Below are positions 19,960 to 29,126 of a stretch of DNA of 64,000 nt, piece after piece. The notes below the pieces were generated by a model. It saw only the letters and a list, made by a program, of their open reading frames with translations. It was not told where the DNA came from and did not search any database. Origin of the DNA: Sphingobium jiangsuense (GTDB taxonomy: Bacteria; Pseudomonadota; Alphaproteobacteria; Sphingomonadales; Sphingomonadaceae). Position numbers and translations under genes: made by a program. Location: the NCBI RefSeq assembly GCF_014196495.1, contig NZ_JACIDT010000010.1, forward strand, positions 1 through 64,000. The letters run 5' to 3'. Positions within the stretch are counted from its first letter, which is position 1. Each line of letters opens with the position of its first letter.

Positions 19960-22035
19960 ATGAGCGGCCCTGTGCAATTCATCGGCGACTGGGGCCACGC
20001 GCTGGGGGCCGCGCTGTTCGCCGTGCTGGCGATCTGGACCGCGCGCCGGGTGGCCGGGCAGCGGATCGGCAAGCTGCTGGTCGCGGCGCTGTCGCTCACC
20101 GCCATCTGGTCGCTGGCGATCGCCTTCGACGGGGTGGACGAGACGCATGCGGGCCTGATGGAAGGCCTGCGCAATTGCGGCTGGCTGCTCTGCCTTTCGC
20201 TGTTCCCGATGCGCACGCAGATCCGCCATCTGCGCGGCACCTGGCCGCTCTATGTGGTGCTGGCGCTGATGCTGCCCGCCCAATATGCGCTCGACATGGC
20301 GAGTGCGATCCTGCCCTTGTCGCGATCGGCGGACGCCGCCGTCGCGGACGGGCGACTGATCCTGCACATATTGTGGGCGCTGGGCGCGCTGGTGCTGACG
20401 CAGCGTGTCTACCGGACCTGCGAGGCGAAGGACGCCGCGCAGATGGCCCCGCTTGCCGCCGCGATGGCGGCGATGTGGGGCTATGACCTGCTGCTCTACG
20501 CATCCGGCCTGTTTCCGGGCGATGCGATGCCGCTGCTGTTCGCGCTGCGCGGCGTGGCGATGGCGGCGCTGGTCCCGGTCATCGCGCTGACGCTGCGCTG
20601 CCGGGGTGGCCAGCCGGTGCGCGCCTCGCGCACGCTGACATGGTATGGGCTGTGGACGGTCGTCGCGGCGGTTTCCACCGTCGCGGTGATGGCGGTGCTG
20701 ATGACGGTGGAGATGATCGCTTCCCCGCTGGGCCGCGCGATCGTGACCGGCCTGCTGTTCGCGCTGGTCGCGGGCGCGCTGCTGCTGCTGTCGGCGACGC
20801 GCTATTCGGCGCTGCTGAAGCTGTGGGTTTCCAAGCATCTCTTCCCCCACCGCTATGATTATCGAGAGCAATGGATGGCCTTTGTCGACACGATCGACAG
20901 CGCGGGCGCATCGGGCGCGCCGCTCTACGACCGGTTGCTCAAGGCGATGGCCGACATCACCACCTCGTCGGGCGCGGTGCTGCTGATGCTGGACGAGGAC
21001 GGGCAGTTTTCCTGCGACGGCGTGTGGAACTGGAAGGGGGAGGCGCCGCAGGGCTTCGCCGCTGATCCCGGCATGCTGGAACTGATGCGCAAGAAGACAT
21101 GGGTCGTCGATATCGGCCAGGCGAGGCTGGCGAAGGACGGCGCGCTGCCCGCATGGATCGCACAGGACGACACCGCCTGGGCGATGGTGCCGCTGCTGCA
21201 TTTCGGCAAGCTGCTGGGTGCGATCCTGCTCGGCCGCCCGCCGCTCGTCCGTCCGCTCGATTGGGAAGATTTCGACATGCTGCGCGCCGCCGGGCGGCAG
21301 GTGGCGAGCTATATCGCCGAGGCGCGCGGCCAGCAGGAGCTGGAGGAAGCGCGCCGGTTCGAGGAGTTCAACCACCGCTTCGCCTTCATCATGCACGACA
21401 TCAAGAATCTGGTCAGCCAGATCGCGCTCGTCGCCCGCAATGCGGAGCGCCATGCCGACAACCCGGCCTTCCGCAAGGACATGATCCTGACCCTCACCGA
21501 ATGCACGGACAAGATGAACATGCTGCTCGCCCGCCTGTCGCGCCACAGCGTGCGGGGCGAGGGCGACCGCGCGCTGTTCGCGCTGGGCGATGCGGTGCGG
21601 CAGGCGGTGGCGGGCAAGCGGAAAAGCCATGCGGTGCTGATCGAGGGCGCGCTGGGCGCGGCGGTCGAGACCGATCGCGCCTCGGTCGAGCAGATCATCG
21701 CCCATCTCGTCCAGAATGCGATAGAGGCGAGCGCGCCCGACATGCCGGTCATCGTCCGGGTGGAGCGGGCGGGCGCGACGGCGCGGATAGCGGTGATCGA
21801 TCATGGCTGCGGCATGTCGGCGGAATTTCTGCGCGACCAGCTCTACCGCCCGTTCGCCTCGACCAAGCAGGGCGGCTTCGGCATCGGCGCGTTCGAGGCG
21901 CGGGAACTGGCGCAGGCGCTGGGCGGGCAGCTGAAGGTCGAAAGCGTGGTGGGCAAGGGCAGCACCTTCACCCTCGTCCTGCCGCTGGCGGACGGGTTGG
22001 CCGACACCCGGCCGGACAAGGAAAGGGCCGCCTGA
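19960..22035 (+). CDS. prsK: XrtA/PEP-CTERM-system histidine kinase PrsK
   Basis: A 691-residue membrane sensor kinase. The first ~300 residues contain many hydrophobic helices, followed by a GAF-like segment (residues ~310-450). The dimerisation/phosphoacceptor segment is RFAFIMHDIKNLVSQIAL, with His479. The catalytic domain has the N box HLVQNAIEAS, a D-box DHGCGMS and GGFGIGAFEARELAQALGG. This architecture, with the response regulator and TPR protein directly downstream, identifies PrsK, the kinase paired with PrsR and thought to control exosortase-A-linked exopolysaccharide and PEP-CTERM proteins. The gene overlaps prsR by one base (TGATG). Confidence 0.92.
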   Translation: MSGPVQFIGDWGHALGAALFAVLAIWTARRVAGQRIGKLLVAALSLTAIWSLAIAFDGVDETHAGLMEGLRNCGWLLCLSLFPMRTQIRHLRGTWPLYVVLALMLPAQYALDMASAILPLSRSADAAVADGRLILHILWALGALVLTQRVYRTCEAKDAAQMAPLAAAMAAMWGYDLLLYASGLFPGDAMPLLFALRGVAMAALVPVIALTLRCRGGQPVRASRTLTWYGLWTVVAAVSTVAVMAVLMTVEMIASPLGRAIVTGLLFALVAGALLLLSATRYSALLKLWVSKHLFPHRYDYREQWMAFVDTIDSAGASGAPLYDRLLKAMADITTSSGAVLLMLDEDGQFSCDGVWNWKGEAPQGFAADPGMLELMRKKTWVVDIGQARLAKDGALPAWIAQDDTAWAMVPLLHFGKLLGAILLGRPPLVRPLDWEDFDMLRAAGRQVASYIAEARGQQELEEARRFEEFNHRFAFIMHDIKNLVSQIALVARNAERHADNPAFRKDMILTLTECTDKMNMLLARLSRHSVRGEGDRALFALGDAVRQAVAGKRKSHAVLIEGALGAAVETDRASVEQIIAHLVQNAIEASAPDMPVIVRVERAGATARIAVIDHGCGMSAEFLRDQLYRPFASTKQGGFGIGAFEARELAQALGGQLKVESVVGKGSTFTLVLPLADGLADTRPDKERAA

Positions 22036-23426
22036 TGACCGCAATGCCGTCGCGCCTCATGCCCAAATTGCTGGTGGTCGAGGACGATCCCGGCCTGCAA
22101 CGGCAATTGCGCTGGGCCTATGACGATTATGAGGTGCTGTGCGCCAGCACCCGCGCCGAGGCCATCGATTTGTTGCGCGCCGAGGAGCCGGGCGTGGTGA
22201 CGCTCGACCTCGGTCTGCCGCCCGATCCCGACGGGGTGAGTGAGGGCTTCGCCGCGCTGGAGGAGATACTCTCGCTCAAGCCCGACACCAAGATCATCGT
22301 CGCGTCCGGCCATGGCGCGCGGGAAAGCGCGCTGCGGGCGATCGCCGGAGGGGCGTGGGATTTCTACCAGAAGCCGGTCGACATCGACACGCTCGGCATG
22401 ATCGTCAAGCGCGCCTTCCATGTGCATGCGCTGGAACAGGAAAATGCCCGGCTGGCCGAGCGCGCCACCGACGAGTGGCGCGGCAGCGGTGGGCCGGTGC
22501 TGGGGCAGATCATCACCGCCGCGCCCGAAATGCTGAAGATCGCGCGGACGATCGAGCGGCTGGCCGATACCGGCGTTTCGGTGATGCTGCTGGGCGCCAG
22601 CGGCACCGGCAAGGAATTGCTGGCGCGCGGCCTGCACGATGCCAGTCCGCGCCGCGACGGGGCCTTCATCGCGATCAACTGCGCAGCCATTCCCGAAACG
22701 CTGCTGGAATCGGAGCTGTTCGGCCATGAAAAGGGCGCGTTCACCGGCGCGGTCAAGACCATGCCCGGCAAGATCGAGCTGGCCGAGGGCGGCACGCTGT
22801 TCCTCGACGAAGTGGGCGACATACCGCTGCCGTTGCAGGTGAAGCTGCTGCGTTTCCTTCAGGAACGGGTGATCGAGCGGATCGGCGGACGCCAGCCCAT
22901 CCCGGTCGATACCCGCATCGTCTGCGCGACCCATCGCAATCTCGACGAGATGATCGCGCAGGAAACCTTCCGCGAGGATCTCTATTACCGCCTCGCCGAA
23001 ATCGTCGTGCGCATTCCGTCGCTGGCCGAGCGGCCCGGTGACGCGGTGCTGCTTGCGCGCCATTTCCTGAAAGTTCACGCCGACGCGATGAACCGTCCGG
23101 TCAAGGGTTTCGCCGCCGACGCGCTGGCCGCGATCGACGCGTGGAACTGGCCGGGCAATGTGCGTGAACTGGAGAACCGGGTGAAGCGCGCCGTCATCAT
23201 GGCCGACGGCAAATATGCGACGGCGGCCGATCTCGACCTTGCGGCGGCGGGCGAGGAGGAGGGCGACATCCTCAACCTCAAGGCTGCGCGGGACATGGCC
23301 GACCGCGCCGCCATCCGCCGCGCGCTGGCGCGCAGCCAGGGCAACATAGCGGCCGCCGCGCGCCTGCTCGGCATCAGCCGCCCCACGCTTTACGATCTGC
23401 TGAAGAACCATGGCATCCAGATTTAG
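22035..23426 (+). CDS. prsR: PEP-CTERM-box sigma-54-dependent response regulator PrsR
   Basis: A 463-residue response regulator. The receiver domain starts LLVVEDDPG, has the phospho-acceptor Asp58 (VTLDLGLPP) and Lys in FYQKPVD. A sigma-54 AAA+ domain follows with Walker A GASGTGKE (near residue 186), the sigma-54 contact loop GAFTGA, and FLDEVGDIPL (Walker B). The C-terminal Fis-type HTH reads NIAAAARLLGISRPTLYDLL. It would act on sigma-54 promoters under PrsK. The start at 22035 overlaps the prsK stop; prsT begins inside the end of the gene (17-bp overlap). Confidence 0.93.
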   Translation: MTAMPSRLMPKLLVVEDDPGLQRQLRWAYDDYEVLCASTRAEAIDLLRAEEPGVVTLDLGLPPDPDGVSEGFAALEEILSLKPDTKIIVASGHGARESALRAIAGGAWDFYQKPVDIDTLGMIVKRAFHVHALEQENARLAERATDEWRGSGGPVLGQIITAAPEMLKIARTIERLADTGVSVMLLGASGTGKELLARGLHDASPRRDGAFIAINCAAIPETLLESELFGHEKGAFTGAVKTMPGKIELAEGGTLFLDEVGDIPLPLQVKLLRFLQERVIERIGGRQPIPVDTRIVCATHRNLDEMIAQETFREDLYYRLAEIVVRIPSLAERPGDAVLLARHFLKVHADAMNRPVKGFAADALAAIDAWNWPGNVRELENRVKRAVIMADGKYATAADLDLAAAGEEEGDILNLKAARDMADRAAIRRALARSQGNIAAAARLLGISRPTLYDLLKNHGIQI

Positions 23427-25470
23427 GGGCAGATTCAGCAGGTTCGTCCTCGTCTTGCTTTCGGGCGGCCTTGCGCTGGCGGCGGTGCCGGTTTCCCCGG
23501 TGCATGCCGACGCGCGGGCCGATGCGCGCGCGGCGATGCAACGCGGGCAGGCGGCGATCCTGCGGGGCGACCCCCGCGCGGCACGCGTCGAGCTGATGAA
23601 CGCGATCAAGGCCGATCCGCAGCTGGCCGAGGCGCGGGTGTTGCAGGCGCGCGCGCTGCTTATGCTGGGCGACGGGCGCGGCGGGCAGCAGGAGCTGGAG
23701 CGCGCACAGGCGCTCGGCACCAAGGCCGGGCCGATCCGCCATCTGCTCGCCCATGCGGCGCTGTTGCAGGGGCGCTATGACGAGGCGCTGGCGCAGGCGA
23801 CCGCGAAGGATGCCGATCCGCGCGAAGCGCCGTTCCTCGCGCGCATGGAGGGGCAGGCGTTGCAGGCGCTGGGCCGCTATGACGAGGCCGTCGCTGCCCT
23901 CGCGCGGGCGGAACGGCTGGCGCCGAAGGACGGCGCGGTGCGCGCCGATTCCGCGCGCCTGCACCTCGCGACCGGCAATATGGCCGCCGCCCTGCGCGCG
24001 GGCGACGAGGCGCTGGCGCTGGCGCCGCGCAATGCCGATGTGCTGCTGTTGCGCGCGTTGCTGGTGCGGGAGCAATATGGGCCGGAGGCGTCGCGGACGT
24101 GGTTCGACCAGGCACTCGGCGTCAGCCCGTCCTATGTCCCCGCGCTGATCGAATATGCCGCGACGCTGGCCGATCTGGGGCAGGCGTCGCAGGCGCTGGC
24201 CCTTACCCGCCGGGCGCTGGCGCAGGCACCGGGATATCCGCGCGCTTATTATATCCAGGCGCTGATCGCCGCGCGCGCGGGCGCCTATGATCTGGCGCGC
24301 GGCCTGCTGGATCGCACCGGCGGCGCGCTGGACGGGGTGGCGGGCATGCGCCTGCTGCGTGGGGTGCTGCATCTGGAATCGCACAATGCGACGCTGGCCG
24401 CCGGGCAACTCGCGCCGCTGCTGGAGAGCCAGCCGCTCAACGTCAGGGTGCGCCTGTTGCTCGCGCGCGCCTATTATGACGACGCGCAATATGCCGAGGC
24501 GGAGCGGACGCTGTTCCCGCTGGTGGAGCGCGCCGACGCGGGCAGCTATGCGCTGACGCTCGCCGCCTATATCCACGAAGCGCTCGGCAACCGCCCGCTG
24601 GCCGCCGACTTCGCCCGCCGCGCCGCACGTCTGGCGGCCGGATCGTCCGATGTCTATCGCGGCGCGGGCAGGCCGGAGGAGGTCGCCGCCGCGGCCAATG
24701 CGGACCCGGCGCGGGCGGGCCCCAATCTGCGTTATATCCGCGCGCTGCTGGAAGCGGGGCAGGGGAATGCCGCCATCGCGCGGGCGCGGACGCTCTCCGC
24801 CGCCAATCCGGGCGCGCCCGCCGCGTCGCTGGCGCTGGGGGACAGCCTGATGGCCGCCGAGCGCTATCATGAGGCCGCGCTCGCCTATGCGCGCTCGGCC
24901 AATATCCGCTTCCGTCAGGACAATGCGCTGCGGCTGGCCGATGCATGGCGGCGGGCCGGAGAGACGGAGAGCGCCGAGCGGGCACTGGGGCTGTTCGTCG
25001 CGCAGAACCCGATGGACGTGGAAGGGCAGCGGCTGGTCGCCTCGCTGCTGCTCGCCGCCGGGGAGCATGACCGCGCCTGGCGCCTGCTGTCGGTGCTGCG
25101 CGCGCGGCTGGGCAACCGGGACGCGCTGCTGATGACCGACATGGCGCGCGCGCTGGTCGGCCTGCGCCAGCCGGAGCGCGCCTTGCCCTACGCCGCCCAT
25201 GCCTATCGCCTCCAGCCGATGAGCGCGGTGACGAGCGACATATTCGGCTGGACGCTGCTGCGCGCGGGGCGCAGCCGGGCGCAGGCGCGCGAGCTGCTGG
25301 AAAAGGCGCGGTCGCTCGCGCCCGGCGAGCCGCTGGTCCAGTGGCATCTGGGCCAGCTCTATGCCGCTGCCGGGGAGAAGGATCTGGCGCGCGCCGCCCT
25401 TTCCGCCGCCGCCGGCGCACCCGGCTTCCCGGAGCGGGCCGAGGCAAAGGCCGCGCTTGAGGCGCTATAG
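23410..25470 (+). CDS. prsT: PEP-CTERM-system TPR protein PrsT
   Basis: A 686-residue exported TPR protein. The N-terminus MASRFRGRFSRFVLVLLSGG with cleavage near VSPVHA-DAR looks like a Sec signal; no lipobox Cys is seen, although many PrsT family members are lipoproteins. The rest is a long series of TPR-like helices rich in Ala (e.g. GRYDEALAQATAKDADP, GRYDEAVAALARAERLAP, RAYYIQALIAARAGAYD). By position it is PrsT, a probable envelope scaffold of the exopolysaccharide/PEP-CTERM system. It starts within prsR and its stop overlaps the converging nitroreductase by 6 bp. Confidence 0.88.
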   Translation: MASRFRGRFSRFVLVLLSGGLALAAVPVSPVHADARADARAAMQRGQAAILRGDPRAARVELMNAIKADPQLAEARVLQARALLMLGDGRGGQQELERAQALGTKAGPIRHLLAHAALLQGRYDEALAQATAKDADPREAPFLARMEGQALQALGRYDEAVAALARAERLAPKDGAVRADSARLHLATGNMAAALRAGDEALALAPRNADVLLLRALLVREQYGPEASRTWFDQALGVSPSYVPALIEYAATLADLGQASQALALTRRALAQAPGYPRAYYIQALIAARAGAYDLARGLLDRTGGALDGVAGMRLLRGVLHLESHNATLAAGQLAPLLESQPLNVRVRLLLARAYYDDAQYAEAERTLFPLVERADAGSYALTLAAYIHEALGNRPLAADFARRAARLAAGSSDVYRGAGRPEEVAAAANADPARAGPNLRYIRALLEAGQGNAAIARARTLSAANPGAPAASLALGDSLMAAERYHEAALAYARSANIRFRQDNALRLADAWRRAGETESAERALGLFVAQNPMDVEGQRLVASLLLAAGEHDRAWRLLSVLRARLGNRDALLMTDMARALVGLRQPERALPYAAHAYRLQPMSAVTSDIFGWTLLRAGRSRAQARELLEKARSLAPGEPLVQWHLGQLYAAAGEKDLARAALSAAAGAPGFPERAEAKAALEAL

Positions 25471-26055
25471 CGAAGCGACGGGCTTCCAGTCCGAAACGAC
25501 ATCGTCATAGGCCGGGCGGGGGCGTTCCTGAAGCTCCCGCGCGGGCGTGCCGATGAAGATGAACCCGGCGATCCGGTCCTTCTCCGTGCCGAAGGCGTCG
25601 CGCACCTGATCGCTATAGGCGGCCCAGCCGGTCAGCCAGCCGCCCGCAAAGCCCATCGCATGGGCCGCGTGCAGCAGGTTCATCGCCGCCGCGCCTGCCG
25701 AGAGTTCCTGTTCCCAGACGGGAATGGGCCGTGTCAGGTCGGGGCGCGACAGCAGCACGACGAGGGCGGGGGCCTGCAACGCGAATTCGCGCGCGGCCTC
25801 CACATCCTTGTCGGTTGCCTCGGGCTTTTCGGTGCGCAGCGCCTTTTCCAGCAGGCGGGCGAGCGCCTCGCGCTGGTCCTGCCCGACGATGACGAAGCGC
25901 CACGGGCCGATCTTGCCGTGATCAGGCGAACGGATCGCGATTTCCAGCATCTCGCGCAGTTGCGCGGCGTCGGGGCCGGGCGCGGCGAGATCGCGCGGCT
26001 TGCCGGAACGGCGGGTCCTGAGGAGCGAAAGCGGGGAGGAGAGATCGTTGAACAT
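25465..26055 (-). CDS. Nitroreductase family protein
   Basis: A 196-residue FMN-dependent oxidoreductase of the nitroreductase (RutE/YdjA-like) type. Seen are LLRTRRSGKPRDLAAPGPD, the FMN-contacting AIRSPDHGKIGPWRFVIV, and AAMNLLHAAHAMGFAGGWLTGW. These enzymes reduce nitro groups or quinones with NAD(P)H. The start at 26055 (MFNDLSSPLS) is preferred over the earlier in-frame start at 26091 because AAAAGGG precedes it. The gene is convergent with prsT (6-bp overlap). Confidence 0.88.
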   Translation of the reverse strand: MFNDLSSPLSLLRTRRSGKPRDLAAPGPDAAQLREMLEIAIRSPDHGKIGPWRFVIVGQDQREALARLLEKALRTEKPEATDKDVEAAREFALQAPALVVLLSRPDLTRPIPVWEQELSAGAAAMNLLHAAHAMGFAGGWLTGWAAYSDQVRDAFGTEKDRIAGFIFIGTPARELQERPRPAYDDVVSDWKPVASL

Positions 26056-26239
26056 GAGCGCCCTTTTGGGGGCGGATGCGCGACAAGGCAAGATGCCTGT
26101 GGCGTTGGGGTGTTTCGGAGTGGAAGCCCGTCGCGTCGCCGCTTCCTCACTATCGATTTGCGGTCGCGCGTTTTTCCTTTAGGTTCGCTGGCCAATCATG
26201 ATCGAGCGCATGTCCCTGTGCGCCAACCAAGGGGGTTTC

Positions 26240-27763
26240 ATGTCGGTGTCACCTGCCCAGCAGCCAGCGGAAGGAAAGGGCACTTTGCTCGGCCATCCCA
26301 AGGGGCTGTTCATCCTGTTCTTCGCCGAAATGTGGGAGCGCTTCTCCTATTACGGCATGCGGGCGCTGCTCGTCCTGTATCTCACCAAGCATTTCCTGAT
26401 GTCGGACGGCGAATCCGGCATGGTCTACGGGGCCTATACCAGCCTCGTCTACATCACGCCGGTGATCGGCGGCTATCTGGCCGACCATTATCTGGGGCAG
26501 CGCAAGGCGGTGCTGTTCGGCGGCATATTGATCGCGGTCGGTCATATATTGCTCGGCGTCGAAGGAGATGGCGGGCAGGGCGGCTTCGCGATGAACATGT
26601 TCTGGCTGGCGCTGGCCTTCATCATCGTCGGCACCGGCTTCCTCAAGGCGAACATCTCCGCCATCGTGGGCCAGCTCTATCCGCGCGACGACATGCGCCG
26701 CGACCCGGCCTATACGATCTTCTACATGGGCATCAATGTCGGCGGCATGATGGGGCCGATCATCTGCGGCATATTGGGCGAGACGGTCGGCTGGTCCTGG
26801 GGCTTCGGCGCGGCGGCGATCGGGATGATCGCGGGCATCATCGTGTTCGTGCTGGGCAAGCCGCTGCTGCTGGGCAAGGGCGAACCGGCCGAGCCGGAAA
26901 AGCTGACCGCGCCCCTCGCAGGGCCGGTGTCGGTGGAATGGGGCATCTATATCCTCTCCGTCGCCTCCGTGTTCGGCGTCGCCTGGCTGGTGCAGAACCA
27001 TGACGCGGTCGGCTGGCTGCTGATCCTCTGCGGCGCGGGCGCGGTGCTCTATCTGCTGTGGGAAGCCTTTGGCCGCATGGGAAAGATCGACCGCGACCGG
27101 ATGCTGGCGGCGCTGTTCCTGCTGGCGCTCAATCCGCTGTTCTGGGCGCTGTTCGAGCAGGCCGGGTCGTCGCTCAACCTGTTCACCGACCGCCATGTCG
27201 ACCGGCATTTCCTGGGGTGGGAAGTGCCCGCTTCCGCCTTCCAGTCGATCAACTCGATGTTCATCATCCTGCTCGCGCCCTTGTTCGCGGCGCTGTGGGT
27301 GATGCTGGCGCGGCGCGGGCTGGAGCCTTCCACCCCCGCCAAATTCGGCCTCGCGCTGGTGCAGGTGGGGCTGGGCTTTCTCGCGCTGGTCGCCGGGGCC
27401 TATTGGGCCGGGGTCGACAATGCGACGCCTGCGATCTTCATCTTCCTCCTCTACCTGCTGCACACCATGGGCGAACTGTGCCTCTCCCCGGTCGGGCTGT
27501 CGGCGATGTCGAAGCTGGCGTTGCCGCGCATGCTGGGGCTGATGATGGGCGTCTGGTTCCTCGCCACGGCGGCGGGGGATTTCATCGCGGGCATGATCGC
27601 CGCCAATATCGGCAACCGGGCCGAAGGCGCGACCGATCCCAATCTGGTGACGCTGTCGGTCTATCAGTCGGTGGGCCTGTGGGGCATCGGCATCGGCGTC
27701 GTCGTGCTGTTGCTCGCGCCGTTCGTGAAGCGGCTGATGCACCTCGACAAGCTGGCCGATTGA
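26240..27763 (+). CDS. POT/PTR-family proton-coupled peptide transporter
   Basis: A 507-residue inner-membrane transporter for di- and tripeptides. The POT signatures are FAEMWERFSYYGMRALLVLYL (ExxER motif) and GGYLADHYLGQRKAVLFGG, and the PTR2 motif FYMGINVGGMMGP. About 14 hydrophobic segments are visible. The frame is open from 26198, but the ATG at 26240 is chosen because AAGGGGG precedes it with correct spacing. Ends just before a patch of broken genes. Confidence 0.93.
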   Translation: MSVSPAQQPAEGKGTLLGHPKGLFILFFAEMWERFSYYGMRALLVLYLTKHFLMSDGESGMVYGAYTSLVYITPVIGGYLADHYLGQRKAVLFGGILIAVGHILLGVEGDGGQGGFAMNMFWLALAFIIVGTGFLKANISAIVGQLYPRDDMRRDPAYTIFYMGINVGGMMGPIICGILGETVGWSWGFGAAAIGMIAGIIVFVLGKPLLLGKGEPAEPEKLTAPLAGPVSVEWGIYILSVASVFGVAWLVQNHDAVGWLLILCGAGAVLYLLWEAFGRMGKIDRDRMLAALFLLALNPLFWALFEQAGSSLNLFTDRHVDRHFLGWEVPASAFQSINSMFIILLAPLFAALWVMLARRGLEPSTPAKFGLALVQVGLGFLALVAGAYWAGVDNATPAIFIFLLYLLHTMGELCLSPVGLSAMSKLALPRMLGLMMGVWFLATAAGDFIAGMIAANIGNRAEGATDPNLVTLSVYQSVGLWGIGIGVVVLLLAPFVKRLMHLDKLAD

Positions 27764-27785
27764 GGCGCGGGAAGGGCGGAGGGCG

Positions 27786-27950
27786 TCAGGCCGCCCGCCC
27801 TTGCTCCCCATCTCCGCGTTCGTCGAGGGTCGCGGTCACGGCCATGTCCATCGTCACATTGGCGAGCGTGCGCATGATGTCGGGGAAGGTCTCGACCGCC
27901 ACCAGCAGGCCCAGCGGCTCGATCGGCAGGCCCATGGCGAGGCAGATCGG
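27786..27950 (-). pseudogene. C-terminal fragment of a dicarboxylate/amino-acid:cation symporter
   Basis: The minus frame reads ICLAMGLPIEPLGLLVAVET, then FPDIMRTLANVTMDMAVTAT and a stop at 27786. The segment PDIMRTLANVTMDMAVTA is the conserved last part of the DAACS (GltP/DctA) symporter family. The upstream 90% of the gene is missing: to the right the sequence changes into other material. It is a remnant left by deletion or recombination. Confidence 0.75.
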
Positions 27951-28048
27951 CGCGCGATCGAGCTGATGAAGCTGATCGATCCGGGCAGAAGGAGGTGCTC
28001 GACTATCTACTGGACGTGGCGACGCGCGCCTGGGGCATCGATTTCTGA
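27945..28048 (+). pseudogene. C-terminal fragment of an unknown gene, frameshifted
   Basis: The plus frame reads RRAIELMKLIDPG up to 27986, then shifts by one base and continues KEVLDYLLDVATRAWGIDF to a stop at 28048. Restoring one base near 27987 joins the two parts. I cannot name the family. The fragment touches the symporter fragment on the other strand, so the two gene ends appear to have been joined by a rearrangement. Confidence 0.5.
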
Positions 28049-28069
28049 TCCGGCCGGGGGGAGGGCGCC

Positions 28070-29017
28070 ATGACCATATATCGCATCGAAGAACTGGTCT
28101 TCGGGGTCGAGGACCGTGCCGCCTGCGCCCGGTTCCACGCCGATGCCGGGCTGGACCCGGTCGTGCTGGACGGGGAGGGGCCGGACGGGGAGGGGGACGC
28201 GGATGTCTTCACCACCCCCGAAGGCCAGAGGATCATCCTCAAATCCATTGGCGATCCGTCGCTGCCGCCCCCGGCGGAGGCAGGGTCCGGCCTGCGCGAG
28301 ATCGTCTGGGGCGTGGGCGATCGCGCCGGGCTGGACCGGATCGCCGGGGATCTGGCGCGGGACCGGGCGGTGCAGGTGGATGGGGAAGGCGTCGTCCACA
28401 GCCGGGACGAAACCGGTTTCGGCATCGCCTTCCGGCTGCGGCGGGAGCGGCAGGTCGCGACAGAGCCTTTGCCGCGCGTCAACTCCGTCCGGCAGGTCCA
28501 GCGCTGGAACGACCCGCCGCTGCTGCCCGGCACGCGGCCGCGCCCGGTGCGGATCGTCCATCTGGCGCTCAACATCCCGAAGGCGGGGCATCGCGAGGCG
28601 ATCGATTTCTACCTCCGCCGCCTGCGCTTCCGCGCGACCGACGATATCGCGGACACCGGCACCTTCATGCAGTGCGAAGGGGATGTGGAGCATCACAATT
28701 TCTTCCTCTGCCACCGGCCGGACAGCGCGGGCATCAACCATTTCGCGCTGGAAATGCGTCATTTCGACCAGCTTATCGAGCGCGGCAACCATATGGTGAG
28801 CTGCGGCTGGAGGGAATCGCGCGTGCTGGGGCGGCATCTGCTGGGGTCGAACCTCTACCGCTTCTTCGCCTCGCCAGCGGGCGGGCGGCTGGAATTCGCC
28901 TGCGACATGGACCGCATGGACAAGGACTTCCCGACCCGCCGCTGGGATCGCAACCCCGGCCACCATATCTGGACGCTGAAAAGCTCCGGCATCGGCGCGG
29001 AGGGGCGGAACGGCTGA
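28070..29017 (+). CDS. VOC-family (type I extradiol) dioxygenase, two-domain
   Basis: A 315-residue protein with two vicinal-oxygen-chelate domains. The first is degenerate (IEELVFGVEDRAACARFHAD); the second has the expected metal ligands, His in VHLALNIPKAGH, His in GINHFALEMRHF and Glu in GGRLEFACDMD. This is the layout of 2,3-dihydroxybiphenyl-type extradiol dioxygenases, which open catechol rings next to the diol. The C-terminus HHIWTLK matches the paralogue at 38941-39822 (HHLWMLK). A GGGGGGAGGG ribosome binding site precedes the ATG. The substrate is unknown; the neighbouring Rieske oxygenase suggests an aromatic ring. Confidence 0.85.
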   Translation: MTIYRIEELVFGVEDRAACARFHADAGLDPVVLDGEGPDGEGDADVFTTPEGQRIILKSIGDPSLPPPAEAGSGLREIVWGVGDRAGLDRIAGDLARDRAVQVDGEGVVHSRDETGFGIAFRLRRERQVATEPLPRVNSVRQVQRWNDPPLLPGTRPRPVRIVHLALNIPKAGHREAIDFYLRRLRFRATDDIADTGTFMQCEGDVEHHNFFLCHRPDSAGINHFALEMRHFDQLIERGNHMVSCGWRESRVLGRHLLGSNLYRFFASPAGGRLEFACDMDRMDKDFPTRRWDRNPGHHIWTLKSSGIGAEGRNG

Positions 29018-29043
29018 GTGCGCGTCCCATCGGCGCGAGCGTC

Positions 29044-29054
29044 AACATAATGTT
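29044..29054. promoter_or_regulatory. AACATAATGTT palindrome before the Rieske gene
   Basis: An 11-bp perfect palindrome, 73 bp before the Rieske oxygenase start. The neighbouring ATGTTCACC (29050-29058) recurs at about 38807 in front of the TonB receptor. Candidate operator only. Confidence 0.25.
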
Positions 29055-29126
29055 CACCGCACGGCCTCTTCCTTCGCCCCCGCGCGCGCGACATAGTCGC
29101 TTCCGATAAGAACGAGGGAGAGAGAC

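Noticed and set aside
29018-29126. Shared motif ATGTTCACC at 29050 and near 38807 as a proven regulon box
   Set aside because: Only nine matching bases at two places; kept only as a weak candidate.
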